A DNA stretch of 64,000 nt from Clostridia bacterium (GCA_017472305.1 JAFUQP010000020.1:1-64000), one strand, 5' to 3'. Positions 1 to 8,905 are shown, numbered from the stretch's first letter. The notes: generated by a model not told the origin, from the sequence alone. Made by a program: numbers and translations.

Positions 1-7
1 ATTCTTA

Positions 8-113
8 CCTAAAGTGCCGAAAATTTGATGATATTTTTTGAAAGGGAGCGAAGCCAAGTGCGGACTTTGCGAGTGAGTTTTCGAGAAATAGCGCGAATTT
101 TCGGCACTTTAGG
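8..113. repeat. Foldback repeat with 18-bp terminal inverted repeats
   Basis: Perfect 18-bp inverted repeats, CCTAAAGTGCCGAAAATT at 8-25 and AATTTTCGGCACTTTAGG at 96-113, enclose about 70 bases with no coding potential. The element lies just downstream of the histidine operon's last stop codon. No target-site duplication is visible. It may be a small non-autonomous element or an RNA hairpin at the end of the his transcript; it lacks the T-run of a rho-independent terminator. Confidence 0.6.
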
Positions 114-121
114 CGGGTTCA

Positions 122-181
122 ATTTAGGTTGGTATTGGCTATCCAATATCAACGAACCCGATTTAGGTTGGCATTGGCTAT
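122..181. repeat. Pair of 21-bp direct repeats at the hisK stop codon
   Basis: A 21-base unit at 122-142 recurs at 161-181 with one mismatch (core ATTTAGGTTGG, end ATTGGCTAT). The second copy contains the hisK stop codon. The intervening bases can also pair (GGGTTC at 115-120 with GAACCC at 154-159). Function unknown. Confidence 0.6.
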
Positions 182-1014
182 AATCCTCTGTATGCCTTTA
201 CCTCTGCAAGGGTTGTGTGGTATGGTATGCCGAGCTTATCGAGCTTTTCTGCCGTTTCGGCGAGGGCAAAATCAAGAGTTTGTGCAGAATGGGAGTCCGA
301 CGTCAGAACAAGCGGCTTACCTGCCTCGGCAAGCGTTTTTATCACCGAGAGGTCGGGATATGGCTCTGTGCGGTAGCCGCGCGAAATCGCGCCGGTGTTA
401 ACCTCAAATACCGCGGGGGCGTCGAGAAGCTTCTTCAGAGCCGCGTCGCGAGCCTTAATATAGCGCGGATTATTCACGTCGAGGAAGGAGTCTACCTCAA
501 CAAACTTCGTTACAAGGTCAAAGTGACCTATAATATCACACTCTGTTCTGTTATAGACGTCGGCTACAGAGTCGTAATATGCCTCGGCATAGAGATAGGG
601 GTCGCCGCCGAACACCTCGGCTATAATATCCTTCGTCATACCGACCGAGAGGTCTATTGAGCGGTACTTTCCGCCGATATCAAAGGCGTGGACAGAGCCT
701 ATAAGATAGTCAAGCTCGTAGGGAAATTTTTCAGACAGATAGTCCTGCTCGATACCTATATAAACCTTGATTTTTTTCTTATATTTATCGCGAAGGTCAC
801 ATAGCATTGAGTAATACTCTCCGTAGAGGTCGGGGGTAAGGGTCCAATCCTCGCCGCAGAGATATGAGTGGTCGGAGATGCCTATTTCGGGTGCGCCATT
901 TGCGATTGCCGACAAAATCATCTCCTCTGCGGTGCTTTTACCGTCCGAGAAGGTCGTGTGTGCGTGCAGAGTTGAAAACGCGCGGCGACTTTCCGACAGG
1001 CTATCCTGCATCAT
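178..1014 (-). CDS. hisK: Histidinol-phosphatase, PHP family
   Basis: Likely removes phosphate from L-histidinol phosphate, the penultimate step of histidine synthesis, in the cytosol. The 278-residue protein has PHP-domain metal motifs in order: HAHTTFSDG at 17-25, SDH at 47-49, SVHA at 107-110, IGHFD at 162-166, FEVNT at 203-207 and TSDSH at 238-242. These are the His/Asp ligands of a multinuclear metal site. Length fits the HisK type of Bacillus and Clostridia rather than the HAD-type HisB phosphatase. It is the last gene of the his operon and overlaps the hisIE stop by ATGA. A second in-frame ATG follows at once, so the first residue is uncertain by one codon. Confidence 0.93.
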   Translation of the reverse strand: MMQDSLSESRRAFSTLHAHTTFSDGKSTAEEMILSAIANGAPEIGISDHSYLCGEDWTLTPDLYGEYYSMLCDLRDKYKKKIKVYIGIEQDYLSEKFPYELDYLIGSVHAFDIGGKYRSIDLSVGMTKDIIAEVFGGDPYLYAEAYYDSVADVYNRTECDIIGHFDLVTKFVEVDSFLDVNNPRYIKARDAALKKLLDAPAVFEVNTGAISRGYRTEPYPDLSVIKTLAEAGKPLVLTSDSHSAQTLDFALAETAEKLDKLGIPYHTTLAEVKAYRGL

Positions 1015-1658
1015 TGCATCTTCTCCTGCTTTACCTTGTGGTCGATAATGTGGCGTGAGGCAAGCTCGCGGTGGATATCCTCAACCGAGATACCCATTTC
1101 AACCATAAGCACCATGACGTGGTAAGCGAGGTCTGCTATTTCGTAGACGGTTTCCGCCTTGTCGCCAGCCTTGCCGCCGATAATTACCTCTGTGCATTCC
1201 TCTCCGACCTTCTTCAAAATCTTATCAATTCCCTTTTCAAAGAGATAGGTAGTGTAAGAGCCCTCGGGCTTATCCTGCTTTCTGCCGACAAGAAGATTAT
1301 AAAGCCCCTCAAGAGAGAACTCCGAAAGAGCCTCACTCTGATATACAGGGGTATTGAAGCAGGAGTCTGTGCCTGTGTGACAGGCAGGTCCGTCCTTCTC
1401 TACTACGACGGTGAGTGCGTCCATATCGCAGTCAGCGGTTATCGAAACCACGTGCTGGTAGTTACCGCTTGTTTCGCCCTTGAGCCAGAGCTCATTACGC
1501 GAGCGACTGTAAAAGCAGGTAAGACCGCGCTCCATAGTAATCTTAAGGCTCTCCTTGTTCATATAGGCAACTGTAAGAACCTTCTTGGTTATAGAATCAA
1601 CGACGACACAGGGGATAAGTCCCTTCTCGTCAAACTTGAGCTTTTCAATATCAAACAT
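1011..1658 (-). CDS. hisI: Bifunctional phosphoribosyl-AMP cyclohydrolase / phosphoribosyl-ATP pyrophosphatase
   Basis: Catalyses the second and third steps of histidine synthesis: hydrolysis of phosphoribosyl-ATP to phosphoribosyl-AMP, then ring opening. The HisI domain (about residues 1-105) shows FYSRSRNELWLKGETSGN at 49-66, the metal cluster DCDMD at 76-80, and CHTG and SC at 93-100. The HisE domain (about 115-205) shows the helical MazG-like signature EECTEV at 153-158 and EIADLAYH at 173-180. The fused order is the usual one for this bifunctional enzyme and the length (215) is normal. It lies 37 bases after hisF and overlaps hisK by four bases. Confidence 0.96.
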   Translation of the reverse strand: MFDIEKLKFDEKGLIPCVVVDSITKKVLTVAYMNKESLKITMERGLTCFYSRSRNELWLKGETSGNYQHVVSITADCDMDALTVVVEKDGPACHTGTDSCFNTPVYQSEALSEFSLEGLYNLLVGRKQDKPEGSYTTYLFEKGIDKILKKVGEECTEVIIGGKAGDKAETVYEIADLAYHVMVLMVEMGISVEDIHRELASRHIIDHKVKQEKMQ

Positions 1659-1695
1659 AGCTTTTCTCCCAAAATGGAAATAATAGTTTACAAAA

Positions 1696-2454
1696 TCAGA
1701 GCCTTACGGGGATATTATGGCGGCGAAGCTCTTCCTTAAGGTCGCGAATTTCAATCTCGCCGAAGTGGAATACCGAGGCAGCAAGTCCTGCATCAATCTC
1801 GGGAATTTGCGAGAACAGGTCAACGAAATGTCCGACAGTACCAGCACCCCCCGAGGCGATAACGGGAACTCGCACCAGCTCTCTTACTCTTTTGAGAAGC
1901 TCAATATCAAAGCCGCCCTTTACGCCGTCGGTGTCGATTGAATTGACTACAACCTCACCCGCGCCCGAGTCTACGCAGTGCTTAATCCAGGAAAGCGCTT
2001 CCATTCCCGTATCCTCTCTGCCGCCCTTGGCAAAGACACGGAACTCTCCGTTAACTCTCTTTATATCCGCGGAAATAACGACGCACTGGTCGCCGTATCT
2101 CTTTGCCGCCTCGCCGACAAGGGCGGGATTTCTTATTGCTCCCGAGTTTACACTGACCTTATCGGCTCCGCATTTCAGCACGCGGTCAAAGTCCTCGAGA
2201 GTATTAATTCCGCCGCCGACAGTGAGGGGAATGAATATCTGTCTTGCGACCTCTGTAAGAATATCGGTAAAGAGCGCCCTGCCCTCGGCAGAGGCTGTAA
2301 TATCGTAGAAAACAAGCTCGTCAGCACCCGAGTCGGAGTAATGCTTTGCAAGGCTTACGGGTGAGGAAACGTCGGCAAGCCCGAGAAAGTTTACACCCTT
2401 GACAACTCTGCCGTTCTTGACGTCGAGGCACGGAATAATTCTCTTTGTAATCAT
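1696..2454 (-). CDS. hisF: Imidazole glycerol phosphate synthase, cyclase subunit
   Basis: Uses ammonia delivered by HisH to convert PRFAR into imidazole glycerol phosphate and AICAR. A 252-residue (beta/alpha)8 barrel. The two catalytic aspartates are present: D11 in the opening CLDV motif and D130 in SADIK. Phosphate-binding glycines VGGG (79-82) and ASGGAG in the C-terminal half are also visible. The segment around D130 reads ISADIK where the commoner form is VAIDAK, a mild variation with the catalytic residue kept. The start overlaps the hisA stop as ATGA, so HisF and HisH are probably made together. Confidence 0.97.
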   Translation of the reverse strand: MITKRIIPCLDVKNGRVVKGVNFLGLADVSSPVSLAKHYSDSGADELVFYDITASAEGRALFTDILTEVARQIFIPLTVGGGINTLEDFDRVLKCGADKVSVNSGAIRNPALVGEAAKRYGDQCVVISADIKRVNGEFRVFAKGGREDTGMEALSWIKHCVDSGAGEVVVNSIDTDGVKGGFDIELLKRVRELVRVPVIASGGAGTVGHFVDLFSQIPEIDAGLAASVFHFGEIEIRDLKEELRRHNIPVRL

Positions 2455-3167
2455 ACGCTTGCCTCCCTTATTGCTTCTTTCAGGTCGATTTTTCCTATGT
2501 AATACGCCTTGCCGATTATTGCACCGTAGATATTCATTTTCGCAAGCGCCCTGACGTCCTCTATCGAGGAAACGCCGCCCGAGGCTACGATATCCACCGA
2601 ATATTTTTCGGATAGCTCGCGGTACATCTCAAGGTTTGTGCCTCTCATCGCGCCGTCCTTTGAAATATCGGTGCAGATTACTGTCTTAACGCCGAGTGAC
2701 TGCATTTTATTAAAGAAAGCGTCGAGCGTATACTCAGATGCCTCAAGCCAGCCCTTTATGGCTATATATCCGTCCTTGACGTCGGCGCCGACCGCAATTT
2801 TATCACCGTACTTTTCGAGTGCTGCACGGAGAAAATTCTCGTCGTTCACTGCGGCGGTACCGAGTATTGCGCGGCTGACTCCAACAGAAAAATACTTATC
2901 AAGCGTATCCATTGAGCGAATTCCGCCGCCGATTTCGACAAAAAGCCCACTTTTGTTTACAATTTCCTTGACAACTTCAAGGTTTGGAGTCGTTCCGTCC
3001 TTCGCTCCCTCGAGGTCAACGACGTGTATAAACTCTGCACCCGCACAGCGGAAGTCCTCTGCAATCTCGTAGGGACGCTCACTGTAGACGGTCATCTCGG
3101 CATAGTTGCCCTTATAGAGCCTTACTGCCTTTTTATCATATAGGTCTATTGCGGGAAAGATTTTCAT
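2451..3167 (-). CDS. hisA: Phosphoribosylformimino-5-aminoimidazole carboxamide ribotide isomerase
   Basis: Isomerises ProFAR to PRFAR, the Amadori step of histidine synthesis. This barrel paralogue of HisF is 238 residues. The start MKIFPAID carries the first catalytic aspartate, D8; the second is D129 in GADV. EIGGGIR at 78-84 and ASGG at 195-198 form the phosphate site. An upstream in-frame ATG at 3182 would add five residues, but the ATG at 3167 gives the family's normal N-terminus, forms an ATGA overlap with the hisH stop, and has GGAG about ten bases upstream, so I use it. Confidence 0.96.
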   Translation of the reverse strand: MKIFPAIDLYDKKAVRLYKGNYAEMTVYSERPYEIAEDFRCAGAEFIHVVDLEGAKDGTTPNLEVVKEIVNKSGLFVEIGGGIRSMDTLDKYFSVGVSRAILGTAAVNDENFLRAALEKYGDKIAVGADVKDGYIAIKGWLEASEYTLDAFFNKMQSLGVKTVICTDISKDGAMRGTNLEMYRELSEKYSVDIVASGGVSSIEDVRALAKMNIYGAIIGKAYYIGKIDLKEAIREASV

Positions 3168-3784
3168 TTGGTATAGCTCCATTCAGCGAATGCACGGAGA
3201 ATATTGAGTCCTACCTCACCGCTCTTCTCGGGGTGGAACTGCATTCCCGTGATATTGTCCTTTGCAACCGCGGCGGTGATTTCCCTGCCGTAGTCGGTGG
3301 TGGCAAGCAGACTGTCCTCGCACCCCTCAGCATAGAAGGAATGAACGAAATAAACGAAATCGCCGTCCTTCGTATACTTGAATATCGGGTGTGCTTTCTT
3401 CACCGAAAGCGAGTTCCAGCCGATATGGGGTATCATAAGAGAATCGGGGAGTCTATTTTCCATTCCGACAACCTCTCCCGTGAGAAGCCCAAGACCCTCG
3501 TGCCTTCCGTACTCGTGGCTGCACTCAAAGAGCATCTGCATTCCAAGACAAATGCCGAGTATGGGCTTTCCTGCCTTAACCTCTTCGACTATCACCCTGT
3601 CGAGTCCGGAGAGCGAGAGCTTTCGCCTCGCGTCCTCAAAGGCGCCGACACCCGGAAGGAGTATTTTATCCGCCCCTCGGATTTTTTCAACCCGAGATGT
3701 GATTATGCTCTCTGCGCCTACGGCAGAAAGCGAGCTTTGGAGCGAGAAAAGATTTCCCACTCCGTAATCTATAACTGCTATCAT
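3164..3784 (-). CDS. hisH: Imidazole glycerol phosphate synthase, glutamine amidotransferase subunit
   Basis: Class I glutaminase that releases ammonia from glutamine for HisF. The catalytic triad is clear: C79 in GICLGMQ, H184 and E186 in QFHPEKS. The oxyanion region LLPGVGAF is at 42-49. Length (206) is normal. The start codon shares one base with the hisB stop (TGATG), and the end overlaps hisA by four bases, typical of translational coupling within this operon. Confidence 0.97.
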   Translation of the reverse strand: MIAVIDYGVGNLFSLQSSLSAVGAESIITSRVEKIRGADKILLPGVGAFEDARRKLSLSGLDRVIVEEVKAGKPILGICLGMQMLFECSHEYGRHEGLGLLTGEVVGMENRLPDSLMIPHIGWNSLSVKKAHPIFKYTKDGDFVYFVHSFYAEGCEDSLLATTDYGREITAAVAKDNITGMQFHPEKSGEVGLNILRAFAEWSYTK

Positions 3785-4371
3785 CAGAGCTTTCCTTTGG
3801 TAGAGGGGATTTCGTTTGCAAATCTCTCGGAAATCGCGGTAGCCTTTGCAAGCGTTCTGCCGAGCGCCTTGAATGCGCCCTCAATTATGTGGTGGGAATT
3901 CGTGCCTGCCAGCTGACGAAGGTGAAGCGTAAGCTTTGCCTCTCTTACGAAGGCGCGCATAAATTCCTCGCAAAGCTCGGTGTCAAAATCACCCACTCTG
4001 TACGAGGGAATATCGAGCGCGTAGCCGAGATATTCTCTGCCCGAGATGTCAACGGCAACCATTATAAGAGCCTCGTCCATAGGAAGAATAATATCACCGT
4101 AGCGGCATATTCCCTTCTTGTCGCCGAGTGTTTCATAAAGTGCCTTGCCTAGACAGATTGCGACGTCCTCTACCGTGTGGTGATAGTCAACGTCGGTATC
4201 ACCTACGCACTTTACCGAGAGGTCGTAGTGCGCGTGCTTTGCAAAGAGCGTGAGCATGTGGTCAAGAAATCCGCAGCCCGTATCTATGATTCCCTCTCCG
4301 ACACCGTCAAGGTTAAGAGAGAGTGTGACGTCGGTTTCGGCAGTCTTGCGCTTGATTTCACTTGTTCTCAT
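3784..4371 (-). CDS. hisB: Imidazoleglycerol-phosphate dehydratase
   Basis: Dehydrates imidazole glycerol phosphate to imidazole acetol phosphate. Metal-binding repeats are present: GFLDHML at 34-40, DYHHTVED at 62-69 and TNSHHIIE at 157-164. Length is 195 residues, standard for the monofunctional enzyme; the phosphatase is supplied by HisK. The open frame extends upstream to 4482, but those 37 residues are unlike the family. The ATG at 4371 has GGAG six bases upstream, so it is chosen. The 135 bases separating it from hisC are the longest gap in the operon, and I see no promoter or terminator there. Confidence 0.95.
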   Translation of the reverse strand: MRTSEIKRKTAETDVTLSLNLDGVGEGIIDTGCGFLDHMLTLFAKHAHYDLSVKCVGDTDVDYHHTVEDVAICLGKALYETLGDKKGICRYGDIILPMDEALIMVAVDISGREYLGYALDIPSYRVGDFDTELCEEFMRAFVREAKLTLHLRQLAGTNSHHIIEGAFKALGRTLAKATAISERFANEIPSTKGKL

Positions 4372-4506
4372 ATTTTCTCCGTTCCGTCGCTTTCTGCGAC
4401 TGTGAGTTTTTAGTATTGCCGACCTTAAGGGTGTGAAAGCAAAGCCTGTCGGGTCGGTCGGTGCCGAGCTGATACAGCTCATTCGGCAGCCTTTCAGAGT
4501 CGAAAA

Positions 4507-5568
4507 TCAGTTGCCCTTAAGAATATTCTCGATTTGTGCAAGCAGTGCGTCCATCTCGGCGCGTGTGCCTACGGTAATTCTGTTGAAATTCTTAATTCTC
4601 TCCTTCGAGAAGTGGCGGATAAGTATTCCGCGGCGGCGAAGCTCAAGGTAAAGCTTTTCTCCGTCTACGTCGGGACTCTCGGCAAAGAGGAAGTTCGCCA
4701 CAGAGGGCAGAACCCTGAAGCCGAGCGCACAAAGTCTGTCTCGCGTATACTCGCGGTTTTCCATAACCGTCTTACAGTTGTTCATATAATAGGCGTTGTC
4801 CCTTATTGCCGCCTCTCCTGCCGCCATAGTCATTCTGTTGACGTTATAGGGGTTTGTTGAATACTTAATAGTATTCAAATCGGCAATAAGCTCGCGCTGT
4901 GCGATACCGAAGCCGAGCCTTGCGCCTGCAAGCGAGCGCGACTTTGAGAAGGTGCCTGTTACCAAGAGGTTTGGATATTTCGGCACGAGAGCTACGGCGC
5001 TTTCAGCACCGAAATCAACGTAAGCCTCGTCGATTATTACGACGTTATCGGGATTTGAGGCTACTATTCTCTCGATATCCGCGAGCGAAAGCGCGATACC
5101 CGTCGGCGCGTTGGGGTTGGCAATAACTATATTCTTGCCTATGCCTATATAGTCCTCGGGGTTTACCGAAAAGTCCTCGGAAAGCGGTATTTCCTCGTAG
5201 GGTATGCCGTTAAGCCTTGCAAATACCGGATAGAAGCCGTAGGTAATATCGGGAAATACAATCGGACGGCTTGTGTCCGAGAATGCCATAAAGGCAAAGT
5301 TCAGAACCTCGTCGGAGCCGTTAGTCATAATAAGCTCCGACTTATCAATTCCGTAAAGCTCAGAAAACGCGCTGACAAGCGGCGTACATTCGGGGTCGGA
5401 ATAAAGCATAAGACGGTGAGCCTCGCGCTCGGCAGCCGCGATTACAGACTCCGAGGGCGCAAAAGGCGACTCGTTCGTATTAAGCTTTATATATTTCATA
5501 TCCTTCGGCTGCTCGCCCGGGGTGTAAGCCTCGAGCTTTGAGAGCCTTTCTGTGAAAAATCTGCTCAT
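4507..5568 (-). CDS. hisC: Histidinol-phosphate aminotransferase
   Basis: PLP enzyme converting imidazole acetol phosphate and glutamate to histidinol phosphate. Fold-type I features: NESPF at 32-36, NPNAPTG at 151-157, the aspartate in IIDEAYVDF (D180), and the Schiff-base lysine K209 in TFSKSRSLAGARLGF. Length 353 is normal. The start overlaps the hisD stop as ATGA. Related aminotransferases can act on aromatic keto acids, but the position inside the his operon settles the role. Confidence 0.95.
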   Translation of the reverse strand: MSRFFTERLSKLEAYTPGEQPKDMKYIKLNTNESPFAPSESVIAAAEREAHRLMLYSDPECTPLVSAFSELYGIDKSELIMTNGSDEVLNFAFMAFSDTSRPIVFPDITYGFYPVFARLNGIPYEEIPLSEDFSVNPEDYIGIGKNIVIANPNAPTGIALSLADIERIVASNPDNVVIIDEAYVDFGAESAVALVPKYPNLLVTGTFSKSRSLAGARLGFGIAQRELIADLNTIKYSTNPYNVNRMTMAAGEAAIRDNAYYMNNCKTVMENREYTRDRLCALGFRVLPSVANFLFAESPDVDGEKLYLELRRRGILIRHFSKERIKNFNRITVGTRAEMDALLAQIENILKGN

Positions 5569-6845
5569 TTGTCCTCAAATCTGACAGTGGCACTTCTCGC
5601 GTGAGCGCCAAGTCCTTCCTTGTTTGCAAAATAGGCAACCTTGTCCGAAACCTTCTTAAGCGCGTCCTCGGTGTAGTAGGTAAACTGCGAGGTCTTGACG
5701 AAGTCCTCTACCGAAAGCGGCGAGGAGAAGCGCGCGGTTCCGCTCGTGGGAAGTGTGTGGTTAGGGCCTGCAAAGTAATCGCCGAGTGCCTCGGGGCAAT
5801 ACCTGCCCATAAATATTGAGCCCGCGTGCTTGATTTTATCGAGATAATCGAAGGGGTTGTCCACGCAAAGCTCGAGATGCTCGGGGGCAATCTCATTGGC
5901 GATGTCTATAGCGAGGGCGAGATTGTTCTCGGCTACGATTATTTTGCCGTTGTTGTCTATTGAGGCTCTTGCGATTTCGGCACGGGCGAGGGTGGGTATC
6001 TGCGCTTCAAGCTCTGCGCTTACGCGCTCTGCAAGCTCATAGGAGTCGGTGACAAGGACTGCCGAGGCATTCCTGTCGTGCTCTGCCTGCGAAAGAAGGT
6101 CTGCCGCAACGAATTTCGGGTTGGACTTACCGTCCGCAACGACCAAAATTTCAGAGGGGCCGGCTATCATATCAATAGAAACCTTGCCGAACACCTGCTT
6201 CTTTGCCTCGGCAACGTAGGCGTTACCGGGGCCGACAATCTTATCAACCCTCGGAATACTTTCGGTTCCGTAGGCGAGTGCCGCAACCGCCTGTGCGCCG
6301 CCGACCTTGAATATTCTGTCAACTCCCGCAACCCTTGCCGCGGCTAAAATAACCGGATTAACCTTGCCGTCGGCACTCGGGGGAGTTACCATTACGATTT
6401 CGCGGCAGCCTGCAATCTTCGCGGGGATTGAGTCCATAAGGACGGTAGACGGGTATGCTGCGGTGCCGCCGGGAACGTAGAGTCCTACCTTCTCGATAGG
6501 AATAACCTTCTGTCCTGTGACTACTCCGTCGGACTCGCTGATAACGAAGCTGTTTCTTACCTGTCTTGTGTGGAAGGCACGGATATTCTCTGCCGCCTCG
6601 CGGATTATCTCAATAAACTCCTCGGGAACTGAGGCAAACGCCTCGTCGATTTCCGCCTCTGTTACCTCTAGGGAGGTAAGTTTTGCTTTATCGAACCTCT
6701 CGCAGTACTCAAAGAGTGCCTTGTCCTTGTTTTTTATTACGTTTGCGATTATCTCACTGACCGTACCCTCGACGTTTGCCGTGGGGCTCTGTCTTGCGAA
6801 TATTTCGTCGGCTGAAACCTCGCCGTACTTATAAATCTTAATCAT
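5565..6845 (-). CDS. hisD: Histidinol dehydrogenase
   Basis: Zinc enzyme making the two final NAD-dependent oxidations of histidinol to histidine. At 426 residues it is full length. Expected ligands and catalytic residues are seen: Q253 and H256 in SQAEHDRNA, E322 and H323 in PEHLEL, D357, and H415 near the C-terminus. The nucleotide-binding region VPGGTAAYPST at 124-134 and IAGPSEI at 227-233 are conserved. It overlaps hisG by eight bases at its start and hisC by four bases at its end. Confidence 0.97.
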   Translation of the reverse strand: MIKIYKYGEVSADEIFARQSPTANVEGTVSEIIANVIKNKDKALFEYCERFDKAKLTSLEVTEAEIDEAFASVPEEFIEIIREAAENIRAFHTRQVRNSFVISESDGVVTGQKVIPIEKVGLYVPGGTAAYPSTVLMDSIPAKIAGCREIVMVTPPSADGKVNPVILAAARVAGVDRIFKVGGAQAVAALAYGTESIPRVDKIVGPGNAYVAEAKKQVFGKVSIDMIAGPSEILVVADGKSNPKFVAADLLSQAEHDRNASAVLVTDSYELAERVSAELEAQIPTLARAEIARASIDNNGKIIVAENNLALAIDIANEIAPEHLELCVDNPFDYLDKIKHAGSIFMGRYCPEALGDYFAGPNHTLPTSGTARFSSPLSVEDFVKTSQFTYYTEDALKKVSDKVAYFANKEGLGAHARSATVRFEDK

Positions 6846-7467
6846 CTTTTTTTATCTGTAACCTCATATTGCTGACAAGCTCTTCTATTTCCTCTGTCTT
6901 GAACTTGAAGCTCGCCTTATTTGCGATAAGCCTTGCGCTTATCGGGAACACCGTTTCCCTGACCTCAAGGTCGTTCTCCCTGAGAGTCGTTCCGGTTTCG
7001 ACGATATCCACTATAACGTCGGAGAGCGAAAGAAGCGGCGCTATCTCTATTGAGCCGTTAAGCTTGATAATATCTATATCCCTTGAGAGGGCTGCGTAAT
7101 ACCTCTTTGCAACGTTCGGGAACTTCGTTGCGACCTTAAGCGTTCTCGTGCGGTCGTCATAAAATCCCTTTGGTGCTGCAACCGCCATACGGCACTTACC
7201 TATATTGAGGTCGAGAAGCTCGTAGACGCTCGGCGAATACTCAAGAAGAATATCCTTACCCGCGATACCGATATCGGCGGCACCGCGCTCAACGTAGATT
7301 GACACGTCAGACGGCTTGACCCAGAAGTATCTTACAGAGCCGTCGGGGCTCTCGAAAATAAGTCTTCTGCCGTTCTCCTTGATTGCAGGGCAGCCGTAGC
7401 CTGAGCGCTCGAGCATACCGTATACCTTCTCGCCGAGTCTGCCCTTCGGAAGCGCAATATTAAGCAT
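6838..7467 (-). CDS. hisG: ATP phosphoribosyltransferase, short form catalytic subunit
   Basis: Joins ATP and PRPP in the committed step of histidine synthesis. At about 209 residues it lacks the C-terminal regulatory domain of the long form and so needs HisZ, encoded just upstream. LPKGRL near the N-terminus and the PRPP loop ETGTTLREN mark the catalytic core. A GTG at 7476 is in frame, but it sits directly on the GGAGG ribosome site; the ATG at 7467 lies eight bases after GGAGG and is preferred. The gene begins inside the last codons of hisZ. Confidence 0.95.
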   Translation of the reverse strand: MLNIALPKGRLGEKVYGMLERSGYGCPAIKENGRRLIFESPDGSVRYFWVKPSDVSIYVERGAADIGIAGKDILLEYSPSVYELLDLNIGKCRMAVAAPKGFYDDRTRTLKVATKFPNVAKRYYAALSRDIDIIKLNGSIEIAPLLSLSDVIVDIVETGTTLRENDLEVRETVFPISARLIANKASFKFKTEEIEELVSNMRLQIKKDD

Positions 7468-8554
7468 TTTCGTCACCTCCCAAGGTTACACACTCACCGT
7501 ATCTTATTCCTTTGGGAATAATTTTCGAGGAAAGGACCGACTTACCTGTTGAAATAAGCTCCTCTTTCCTTTTAAGCATTTCCCTCTCCTCGCCCGATTT
7601 GTAAAGAAGCAGCACGTCAACGTCGGTTGAACGCGCCTCACTCAATAGCTCAGAGATAAGGTCGAGATATATTGCAAAGCCTATGGCATCTCCACTCCTA
7701 TGCATACCCGAGAGCAGTCTGCCGTATTCGCCGCCTGCAAGCACACCCTCGGATATTCCCGAGAGGAAGCCACGGAAAACTATGCCGTTATAGTAGCTCA
7801 TATTGTTTACTACCGAGAAATCAAGCCTTACGTGCGAGGAAAGTCCGGTATTCATAATCAGCTCGCAAAGCGAGGAAAGCTCAGCGTATGCCGCAAGTGC
7901 TTCTTCGGTCCTGCAAAGCGGCAAAAGACGCTCGAGCACCGACGGAATACTGCCGTAAAGAGAAGCGAGCGAGGCAAGCACCTCTGCAAGCTCAGGGGAA
8001 ATTCCCTGCTCCGCACAAAGCGAGGCGAGCTCGTGAGCGTTCTTATCAGCAATAAGCGAGCTTATTCTGCCCGAGAGGCTGTCGGGAAGCTCGGAGAGCA
8101 GTGCCGAAAGTATTCCCATATGAGAGAGATCGAGGACGTAGTCGGGGCTTATACATTCAAGGCTCCTTGCCGCAAGGGTTACAACCTCAAAGACGTCGGT
8201 GATATCGACCTCGCCGATACATTCAAGCCCTGCCTGCATAATCTCCTTGAACTGTCCTGTGCTCTTTGACACTCTGTAGACGTTCTCGTTATAGTATACC
8301 TTGCGCTTTTCTCCGTCGGCAACCGAATTTTTAATTATAGAGAGGGTGACGTCGGGCTTCAGGGCAAGAAGCTTTCCGTCGGTATCGTTAAAGGTTATTA
8401 CCCTGTCCGAAACGAGAAAGTCCTTATTCCCTGCGTAGAGGTCATACTCCTCAAATTTACTCATTTTGTACGGCAGATATCCGTAGCTTTTATACAGCGA
8501 GCGAAGCTTTACAAGCGCTCGCTCCTCACCCACAAGAAGCTCCCTTTCGGTCAT
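7460..8554 (-). CDS. hisZ: ATP phosphoribosyltransferase regulatory subunit (histidyl-tRNA synthetase-like)
   Basis: Partner of short HisG, with which it forms the hetero-octameric enzyme that senses histidine. The protein resembles the catalytic domain of class II histidyl-tRNA synthetase: LKPDVTLSI (a motif 2 relative), YYNENVYR, and GGEYGRLL (the GGRYD-like loop). It lacks a tRNA-binding domain. The frame is open to 8638, but the preceding yerC gene ends at 8556. An ATG at 8563 is too close to AAAGGA, while the ATG at 8554 is nine bases from it, so I use 8554 (364 residues). TGA and ATG are separated by one base, suggesting coupling with yerC. Confidence 0.93.
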   Translation of the reverse strand: MTERELLVGEERALVKLRSLYKSYGYLPYKMSKFEEYDLYAGNKDFLVSDRVITFNDTDGKLLALKPDVTLSIIKNSVADGEKRKVYYNENVYRVSKSTGQFKEIMQAGLECIGEVDITDVFEVVTLAARSLECISPDYVLDLSHMGILSALLSELPDSLSGRISSLIADKNAHELASLCAEQGISPELAEVLASLASLYGSIPSVLERLLPLCRTEEALAAYAELSSLCELIMNTGLSSHVRLDFSVVNNMSYYNGIVFRGFLSGISEGVLAGGEYGRLLSGMHRSGDAIGFAIYLDLISELLSEARSTDVDVLLLYKSGEEREMLKRKEELISTGKSVLSSKIIPKGIRYGECVTLGGDENA

Positions 8555-8555
8555 C

Positions 8556-8855
8556 TCAGTCATTCCTTTCAAGAGTATCGGTGCGCTCAAGCACAAGATG
8601 ATAACCGCCTCTGCCGTTCTCAAGCGCCTTGCTGACACGGCTTATCGTTGCGGTGCTCATTCCCGTTTCCTTGCACACTGCGGCGTAGCTATATCCGTCG
8701 CGAAGCATTCTTGCCGCCTTATATCGCTGTGCAATATCAATTATTTCCTTCTGCGTCAAGGCATCCTCAAGAAACCTCGCGCATTCCTCTTTGCTTTTAA
8801 GCGATACTATCGCATCGCACAGTGCATCAATTTCGGGTGAATTAGAATTACACAT
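8556..8855 (-). CDS. yerC: YerC/YecD family TrpR-like regulator (probable his operon repressor)
   Basis: A 99-residue helical protein of the TrpR superfamily. The helix-turn-helix is visible around 50-80 (YSYAAVCKETGMSTATISRV), preceded by the TrpR-like helices (RFLEDALTQKEI at 27-38). It is the first gene of the histidine operon. Members of this family next to his genes in Firmicutes have been proposed to be histidine-responsive repressors (HisR). A near-palindrome over the predicted transcription start, at 8906-8919, is a natural operator candidate. The function is inferred from context; the fold assignment is firm. Confidence 0.88.
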   Translation of the reverse strand: MCNSNSPEIDALCDAIVSLKSKEECARFLEDALTQKEIIDIAQRYKAARMLRDGYSYAAVCKETGMSTATISRVSKALENGRGGYHLVLERTDTLERND

Positions 8856-8905
8856 AAAATCTCCATTTTCTGCCGCCCTACCAATTTGCGCGGGCGTTTT
8901 ATCAC

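Noticed and set aside
3168..3182. Longer hisA start at 3182
   Set aside because: It adds five residues not found in the family, while 3167 has the ATGA overlap and a ribosome site.
4372..4482. 37-residue N-terminal extension of hisB
   Set aside because: The residues are unlike any HisB and a good ribosome site precedes the ATG at 4371.
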